From contig NC_087095.1 of NCBI RefSeq assembly GCF_963855985.1, positions 258,001-322,000 of the forward strand: 64,000 nucleotides of DNA. Reading direction: 5' to 3'. Source of the stretch: Ostrinia nubilalis. Lineage: Eukaryota; Arthropoda; Insecta; Lepidoptera; Crambidae. The translations under genes were made by a program, and so were the position numbers. A model generated the notes under the pieces. The model had not been told where the DNA came from and did not search any database. It worked only from the letters and a program-made list of their open reading frames with translations. Below are positions 36,601-45,600 of the stretch, in pieces. Each line of letters begins with the position of its first letter. The first letter of the stretch is position 1.

Positions 36601-39600
36601 AGCGCGACCATGGTAGTGGCGGAATGTTTGACCAAGTTATTCCTTAGCTGCGCGTCGTGTTCGGGCAGGAGGACGTTCTTGAGCCACGTGCGGTGCACGG
36701 AAGTCACGACCTCTAGGACGTAGTCATTCTGCTGGATGGAGAGGTATCGCAAGCATTCCGATAAGCTCGTAATCCAGTACTGTCGCTCGCTTTTTGAACT
36801 GAGTATGTTCTTCTTCAGTAAGCTGTGAAGAAAAATTACATAGTTCAGGTACCTACATAATAAGTTGATAAAATACACATCAAATCAAATCAAAATCTTA
36901 TACATAATTTTATTCAATTCTGTTTAGAAAAAGTAGCCCTTTAGGGACACTTTACATTTCTCCATAAAGGGTGTAAAAAACGATGATTTCATGAAAACAC
37001 GGGATGGTAAGAGATCTCCCTTATGAGCATCTTTCGAGCGTCGCCGTCTTGCCAGCGCCCTAGTGTTTGGATAGAATCAGTGTAAAAACGGACGACGCGA
37101 AGCCAGCTCTGCATTGATCCGGCAAAGAACTGCTGACAAAACGTCTCTCGAAAGACGCTAGTGTGAGTGGTGTTTAAGTAAGATAGTTGTGTCGCATTAA
37201 CGTTTGTCGAGCTAATGTTCAGTCGCGCCATTGATTGTCGGCATAAAGTACTGTCGCTCCAACGTTTGTAGTGCCAGACCTGTTCATCTCCGCGAGTTTA
37301 CATCGAAAACAAAACACGCACGATGGCCCACCTACAGGATACTATTCGACAAGGCCTCACATACGAGCGAACATTGACTCACGCACGCGTATTCTTGTGT
37401 ATGATGGAAGAAAATAAAGAAAATGGTGTACTAAATACTGTGCAGTATTTAACTGCCAAAATAATAATAAAAACACAGAATGTACTTTTTTAAGTTGCCT
37501 CAAGACACTGAGAGGTAAATAAGTAGTTAATATTATTCATGATAATTCATGATAAATCATGTATTTCCTCTGCCATTTTCCGCAGTTTGGCACCTCACGT
37601 CACATCATTTTACCGAAGTCAGCCCTATAGCTTCGGCGCAGTGCCGATCACTGACGTTTGTCAACAAAATGGTGCTTGACTCTTGAGACAGGCTAAATTA
37701 CACCATATTGTTAATGACATTGAACATACATTTTTTTAAATACCTTCGCGAAGTAAAACTTCTGTACGTAGTACTTATTATTATTCTGTGGTAGTGCCTT
37801 TGTCGCAACTGTGATGCATACTTGTCGCGACCCATGACAGTCCGCGCGACCTGTTATTGGCGTATGATCACGCCGGCGATGGCAATCTGCACGCGTTGGT
37901 GTGGTTGAAGCATAAGTCTAAGCTCACCCCTTGCAGAGCGCTCCGAAGAAGGCCTCGTGGAAGTCCCTTGTGAGCAGGTCGGGCGGCAGGTGCGCCAGCA
38001 GCGGCAGCAGCATGTCGCTCAGCCGCCGCGCGTCGCCCCAGCCGCCTGCACAAAATAACAATTACTAAAAACTTCTAAAGCCCTGTCTGTGAGCACGTAG
38101 AATTTCGTCCAATGACCCCAAGCTACCCATCCTTATCGCTCGCGCGTAATGAGGGCTATCGTTTTTATACTTAACAGTTGGCACCCCTGGCGATTGACAG
38201 GACCTTACTACAGTGGCGCCATCTTGATGAGTGCAAATGCGATAGTCCTCCTACCACTTTAGCGCTCACAAGTTGGCGCCACTGTGCACTGTCTGCGCGA
38301 CTAGCAAGTGACAGGACCTTACTCTACAGTGGCGCCAACTGGTGAGCGCTAAAACGACATTATATTGCTGTCGCGACTGTGCGACGGGCGCCCGCAGTGA
38401 GTGTGCGAGCGCGACAGCAACATAATTACGCGCGAGCGATAAAGATGAGCTTGGGGTCATTGGTAAAAATTCTACGTGCTCGCAGACCAGACTATAGGAA
38501 AACACTTTTTCTGCGAAAGCTTCTCTAATTTACCAACCAACTTCAAAAAGGTGGAGGTTCTGAATTTGGTTGCTCTGTTTTTTTTTTTCAATAGCAGTCG
38601 AGTCAACAGACAGGAATATATGCAACAAGGCTTGGATTAGGGGATAATATTACGTTTAAGTTAATTGAAGTTACCTTTTTCTAACATTTCCAGGATTCGT
38701 TTGATGAGGAGATCCTTTCTGTCGAGCCATTTGTGCCAGTCCTGTAATTTGGCATGTATCAATAAATATTTATTAAATTTTCATTAAACAAAATTTTATA
38801 CAATAAGTTAAATTAATTATTGAAAATATTACCTTCTGTAAAGTCCCGTGTGAAAGACATGCACAAAAGTTTCTGCTTAGTATTCTTATATCAAGCGTCA
38901 TTGACATTATCATTGTCATATCTTTTATATAATAAAATAATAATAATACGTTTATTTCAGACCAATTATGATCCATACAGTTGTTTTAGTAACAATATTA
39001 TACTTAAAATCTAGGTTAGTAGTGACATAAATGAGTCAAAAAACCGGTTTCTGGGTCCATGTAAATTAGCATTAGCATGTAGTTAGCATTGGATAAATGA
39101 AATAAAGAGCACAATATGTATATGTACCGGCACGCTATACATGAGAGCCAGCAGGCAGCCCCACAGCTGGTGCGCGACGATGGGCTGGCGTTTCTGCTTA
39201 GTATTCTTATGTCAAGTGTCATTGACACGATCATTGTCATATCTTTTTAGCATTGGATAAATGAAATAAAGAGCACAATATGTATATCTACCGGCACGCT
39301 ATACATGAGAGCCAGCAGGCAGCCCCACAGCTGGTGCGCGACGATGGGCTGGCGTTTCTGCTTAGTATTCTTATGTCAAGTGTCATTGACACGATCATTG
39401 TCATATCTTTTTAGCATTGGATAAATGAAATAAAGAGCACAATATGTATATCTACCGGCACGCTATACATGAGAGCCAGCAGGCAGCCCCACAGCTGGTG
39501 CGCGACGATGGGCTGGCGTTTCTGCTTAGTATTCTTATGTCAAGTGTCATTGACACGATCATTGTCATATCTTTTTAGCATTGGATAAATGAAATAAAGA

Positions 39601-42600
39601 GCACAATATGTATATCTACCGGCACGCTATACATGAGAGCCAGCAGGCAGCCCCACAGCTGGTGCGCGACGATGGGCTGGCGTTTCTGCTTAGTATTCTT
39701 ATGTCAAGTGTCATTGACACGATCATTGTCATATCTTTTTAGCATTGGATAAATGAAATAAAGAGCACAATATGTATATCTACCGGCACGCTATACATGA
39801 GAGCCAGCAGGCAGCCCCACAGCTGGTGCGCGACGATGGGCTGGCGTTTCTGCTTAGTATTCTTATGTCAAGTGTCATTGACACGATCATTGTCATATCT
39901 TTTTAGCATTGGATAAATGAAATAAAGAGCACAATATGTATATCTACCGGCACGCTATACATGAGAGCCAGCAGGCAGCCCCACAGCTGGTGCGCGACGA
40001 TGGGCTGGCGTTTCTGCTTAGTATTCTTATGTCAAGTGTCATTGACACGATCATTGTCATATCTTTTTAGCATTGGATAAATGAAATAAAGAGCACAATA
40101 TGTATATCTACCGGCACGCTGTACATGAGAGCCAGCAGGCAGCCCCACAGCTGGTGCGCCACGATGGGCTGGCGTTTCTGCTTAGTATTCTTATGTCAAG
40201 TGTCATTGACACTATCATTGTCATATCTTTTTAGCATTGGATAAATGAAATAAAGAGCACAATATGTATATGTACCGGCACGCTGTACATGAGCGCCAGC
40301 AGGCAGCCCCACAGCTGGTGCGCGACGATGGGCTGGCGCTCGTGCGCGGCCGCCAACAAAACTCGCGTGGCGCGCGCACCCACTCCCGCGCCTAATGAGT
40401 CGCCGAACCGCTCTATCACGCTGCTCATCGCGCCGAACCATGCCGCCCTGCGAGGGAGAGTTCATGTTAGTTTAGACGCTTATCACACTGCACCGCGCTC
40501 CGCCACGGTACGCGGGACGACAGATTTAATCATTATATGCAAGTACCTCAGTTTGTATAGAAAACACGCGCGGCACAACACACTGACAACGCGTTTGCGC
40601 GCGGGATTCGTTATGTCGCCACGCGGACCGCGGCGGAGTGCGGTGCAGTGTGATAATCACCTTACGCAGCTTGTTCATTTCCCCGAGTATGCATCGAAAA
40701 CAAAACACGCACGTATTCGCCGGCAGGATTAATCCACAAGGGAATCACGAGCGAGTAGTGAGTGAGTGAGTGACGACAATTGTGCGCGTATTTTCACCCA
40801 TTGTAAAAAACATATTCGCTATGGAAAGAAGAAAAAATATGCGTGTGGTGAGATGCTACATGGCGACACAGTAACTTCTAGTAGCAGTCGCCCTTAACCC
40901 ATCGGCACAGTACCGATCACTAACGTATGTAAACGAAATGGTGCTCGACTTTGAGGAGACCAATTTTGTTGTGCTGCGTGAATCGTGTGCGCAGTAGATA
41001 TGGTCCTTCGAGCCGGATATTAAACATGGACTTGTGAATATTCTGTTGTACCAAGAGTGTTGCTGGCCACCAGCCGCTGCTGCTGCAGCGAGCGCTCCTC
41101 GGGCTCTCGATCCTGGAGTCCTGCAGCAGACGCACCTGACCTGCGGCGCCGCGTGCGTGGGGTACTTCCAGAAGGCGGGCGCGGCGAAGAGCGGCTCGAG
41201 CTCGGCCCACAGCCAGGCGTGCTGCGCGGGCGGCAGGCGCGCCGCCAGGAAGCGCAGCCCCTGCAGGCTGCTGGCCACCAGCCGCTGCTGCTGCAGCGAG
41301 CGCTCCTCGGGCTCTCGATCCTGGAGTCCTGCAGCAGACGCACCTGACCTGCGGCGCCGCGTGCGTGGGGTACTTCCAGAAGGCGGGCGCGGCGAAGAGC
41401 GGCTCGAGCTCGGCCCACAGCCAGGCGTGCTGCGCGGGCGGCAGGCGCGCCGCCAGGAAGCGCAGCCCCTGCAGGCTGCTGGCCACCAGCCGCTGCTGCT
41501 GCAGCGAGCGCTCCTCGGGCTCTCGATCCTGGAGTCCTGCAGCAGACGCACCTGACCTGCGGCGCCGCGTGCGTGGGGTACTTCCAGAAGGCGGGCGCGG
41601 CGAAGAGCGGCTCGAGCTCGGCCCACAGCCAGGCGTGCTGCGCGGGCGGCAGGCGCGCCGCCAGGAAGCGCAGCCCCTGCAGGCTGCTGGCCACCAGCCG
41701 CTGCTGCTGCAGCGAGCGCTCCTCGGGCTCTCGATCCTGGAGTCCTGCAGCAGACGCACCTGACCTGCGGCGCCGCGTGCGTGGGGTACTTCCAGAAGGC
41801 GGGCGCGGCGAAGAGCGGCTCGAGCTCGGCCCACAGCCAGGCGTGCTGCGCGGGCGGCAGGCGCGCCGCCAGGAAGCGCAGCCCCTGCAGGCTGCTGGCC
41901 ACCAGCCGCTGCTGCTGCAGCGAGCGCTCCTCGGGCTCTCGATCCTGGAGTCCTGCAGCAGACGCACCTGACCTGCGGCGCCGCGTGCGTGGGGTACTTC
42001 CAGAAGGCGGGCGCGGCGAAGAGCGGCTCGAGCTCGGCCCACAGCCAGGCGTGCTGCGCGGGCGGCAGGCGCGCCGCCAGGAAGCGCAGCCCCTGCAGGC
42101 TGCTGGCCACCAGCCGCTGCTGCTGCAGCGAGCGCTCCTCGGCGCTTTCGATCCTGAGGCATAATCCTTTTTTAGTTTTTTTTTTGACGCACGAAAATAC
42201 TTTACATATACTAGAGAAGAAGGCGGATTATGCGGGACTCTCTCGTCCAGCCGCTGCTGCTGCAGCGAGCGCTCCTCGGCGCTTTCGATCCTGGGGGATA
42301 ATCCCCTTTTAGTTTCTTTTTGACGCATGAAAATACTTTGCATATACTGGCTAGGGGGAGGTGGCGGGTTATGTGGGTCTCTCTTATCGGGTGGCAGCGA
42401 TAGCGGCTGTCAACCGACAAGTAGACCAACTAAAACTTGCGGTGCACTCTCTGCGTTTTACTGGTACGACGTGAGGCGCTTACGATTCCAACCACGCCGT
42501 ACCAATGCACGACCCAGCTCTTGCCGGGCGTCCCACGTTAAGAGGATATCTATCGGCACAAAGAGGGCGTCTACCGGCATCCGATGTAGTGGTAATAAAT

Positions 42601-45600
42601 ACTATTTTGTAAGACACATAGTCTGATACTATTGTGACTGTAACGATTACACAAAATATGTGAGCATTATAAACTAATTTGCGTATAAAGCGCCATCTAT
42701 GTGTCATGTCACACACATACAATTTAATAAAAGTGTCAAATAATGTCCCACCTGCTCATGACGACTTTGTCTCCACTCCCAGTGATATTTTCAAGAAGAT
42801 GAGCAATTACTTCTGCCTTACAGAACGATATAACTTCTGGCAATTTATTCTCTGGAAATGTGGCCTGTTGATCAAAATAACTCATTATTACGTAGTCTTT
42901 TTGCGTGTGTGCATCATGCGTGAGTGCGAGAAACATACTATGTGTAAGGCCCGGTTCCAAGGCGGAGCGGAGCAGAGAAATGTTTTGAATACCTAAGTCA
43001 ATTTCATTTAATCTGAATGACATCTGATTGGTCATTTAATTTTTAGCGTTAAGAGTCGCATCTCAAACTAATTTGAAAATTATAAATAACTTGAAAAAAT
43101 CGAACTGTAGGGTAGGTATACTTAACATTGATGAAACAAACGCTGGCCGTAACAGCGTATTACACTTGAAAATTTCGACGGGTTCATCCAGTGTCTAAGT
43201 AGCTCAGTTGGAAGAGCAGTCGCCCGGCAAGCGGAAGGTCGTGGGTTCAATTCCCGCCTTAGGCAGTTCGATTTTTTCAAGTTATTTATAATTTTCAAAT
43301 CTGATTGGTCATTCAAAACATTTCTCCGCTCAGCTTCGCCTTGATGGAAACCGGACCTTAATAGCGGAGTGATAAGGATTGTTTAGGTGTGGCGATGGTC
43401 TATTCGACTTTGATCACCTGGGTGATCAAGTCCAGGTGATGAAAGTGGAATAATAATAGATCGTGGCGATACGTACGGCCAGCGAGTTGTGCGCGTGCGC
43501 CTGCGCGGGCGCGTGCTCGTCGTGCTGCGCCTGCAGCCAGGCCGGCACCAGCTGACGCAACTGCGGCGCCATCCGCCGCCCGCACGCGCGCGCCACGCTC
43601 AGGTGGCACGCCTGGAGGGACATTCACGTCAAATGGCAATGCCAGATTTAGTATGGAAAGTGGCGTCTTTTTTTTTTCGCGCGGCCATCGACCAAACTTT
43701 GTTTTTAGGGTTCCGTACCTCAAAAGGAAAAAACGGAACCCTTATAGGATCACTTTGTTGTCCGTCCGTCCTTCTGTCAAGACCCTTTATCTCAAGAACG
43801 CGTGAACGTATCAAGCTGAAATTCACATGAAATACTCAGGTCTATTGTCCCTTTAAGCTGTGAAAATATCAAACTTCTAAGCCAAGCCAATCAAAAGATA
43901 CAGCCGATTATGTCGATATTTTCAACAAATTTTCGACACTCGCAAAGGAATCAAAACCTACAGGATACTTCCCGTAAACTCAGAATCTTGAAATTTGGCA
44001 TAAAGCATTGTCATATAATGCAAATATAGGAAAAATTGCGAAAATTACATTTTTTTAGTTATATAATATAATAAAAATATTTTAATAAAATGAAACTTAC
44101 TACCTTATTTCTCACGAACGAATAAAGGTATCAAATTGAAATTTATACCAAATACCTAGATCTATTGTCCCTTTAAGAAGTAAAAAAATCAAACTTCTAA
44201 GTTAACGCGATCAAAAGATACAGCAGTTTATACCGACATCTTAGACGAATTTCCGTCACACGCTAGGGAATCAAAACCTACAAGGTACTTCCTGTGAACT
44301 CAGAATCTTGAAATTCGGCACGAAGCAACGTTATATAGTACAGATAAAGGAAAAATTGCGAAAATGATAAATTTGAAGTTATATAAAATTTAAAATATTA
44401 TTTTTGCTTACATGACATAAAATATTTTTTTAATAATTATAAACTTACTACCTACCCTTTTTCACATGAACGCGTAGAGATATTAAAGTTGAAATTCATA
44501 TCAAACACTTCTTAAATCTAATTGCCTCTAAACTGTGAGAAATTCTAAATCAACGCAAAAATTCAAAACGCTGAGGTAGGTACCTACCTATAATGCAAAT
44601 ATAGGAAAAATAAATAAATAAAAAATAATCATACCGCATATTTTTTTTTTATAAAACTCCGGACTTTGACGTAATTTTGGTTTAAGTGAAATGAATGGTG
44701 TCCATTGGCATAGCTACAGGTTTTACCTTAGAATACTTGTTTTATATTTGTAGATAGTTACCCTGCCTAAAAAAAAACCCTAGCTACGCCAAAGCTAGCG
44801 TTATTTGATAAGGATCAGATATAAACACAAAATAATCTTGCGTGCATACCAATGTTATTTATACCATTTTGCAAGGGGAAAGGGATTTGTGGTTAGCCCT
44901 GACTACTTAAGGACAGGAAAAAATCAAATGATACCGTGAGCTAACTACGAACAGCGCCATCTATTGACAACCGTGCGAACTACGTAGTGTCGTTGCTCGG
45001 TGATAGGTGTTGCTGATTGCAGCTCATTGTTACAATACTTTTTATTAAAATCGGATTTTATTCCGGAGGTTTTACAATTTCTTACTACTTTCGCAAATCA
45101 TTACAAATGAAGAAAGGAATTTACGGTGTGGTACCCTCAATGTACAATTAGATTTCGAGCGATACCACTTTTGGGCATTCTCCTTTTAAGTAGTTACTTT
45201 CCCCATTGTAATGTTATGAATTTCATTTTGCAATAAAAATACCATAGTTATGACTCGATTGTCGTAATGAACGAACTTTGTAAACCTTGCAGGTTTGTAC
45301 GGAACCCTCGGTGCGCGAGTCCGACTCGCACTTGGCCGGTTTTTTTTGATTACAAAATAGTGTAATAAACCAAACTTACTATGGCATGTATACCTCTAAA
45401 CTCAGTCTGAACTGAGTTACGAGCATTAGAAGTTTGATGATTTTCATACTAGATTTGCTTTTTGTGCGCAAGTTTTGTAAGAAATTGCAACAAAATATTG
45501 CGCTATTTTTTTATTGCGCTGATTCTGCTCCATACTGATGTCTGGAGCCTTTAATGGATGATGTTGTTTGTTTACACACACAATCTCACTATTTTGTTGC

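Noticed and set aside
35949..36878. Single-exon gene of 309 codons
   Set aside because: It is Ltn1 exon 10 (35982-36822) with intron read-through at both ends; phase and splice sites fit the larger gene.
39087..40340. Regularly spaced repeats as a CRISPR array
   Set aside because: Units are contiguous 164-bp tandem copies of an exon end with no variable spacers, in an animal genome.
41034..42312. Plus-strand and alternative-frame ORFs over the exon 6 array
   Set aside because: Shadows of a GC-rich repeated exon; no family resemblance and frames follow the 208-bp period.
40856..42343. Read-through of the exon 6 array as a functional 495-residue protein
   Set aside because: The 208-bp unit changes frame at every copy, so only one copy in three is read in the listerin frame; no sign of selection for such a product.
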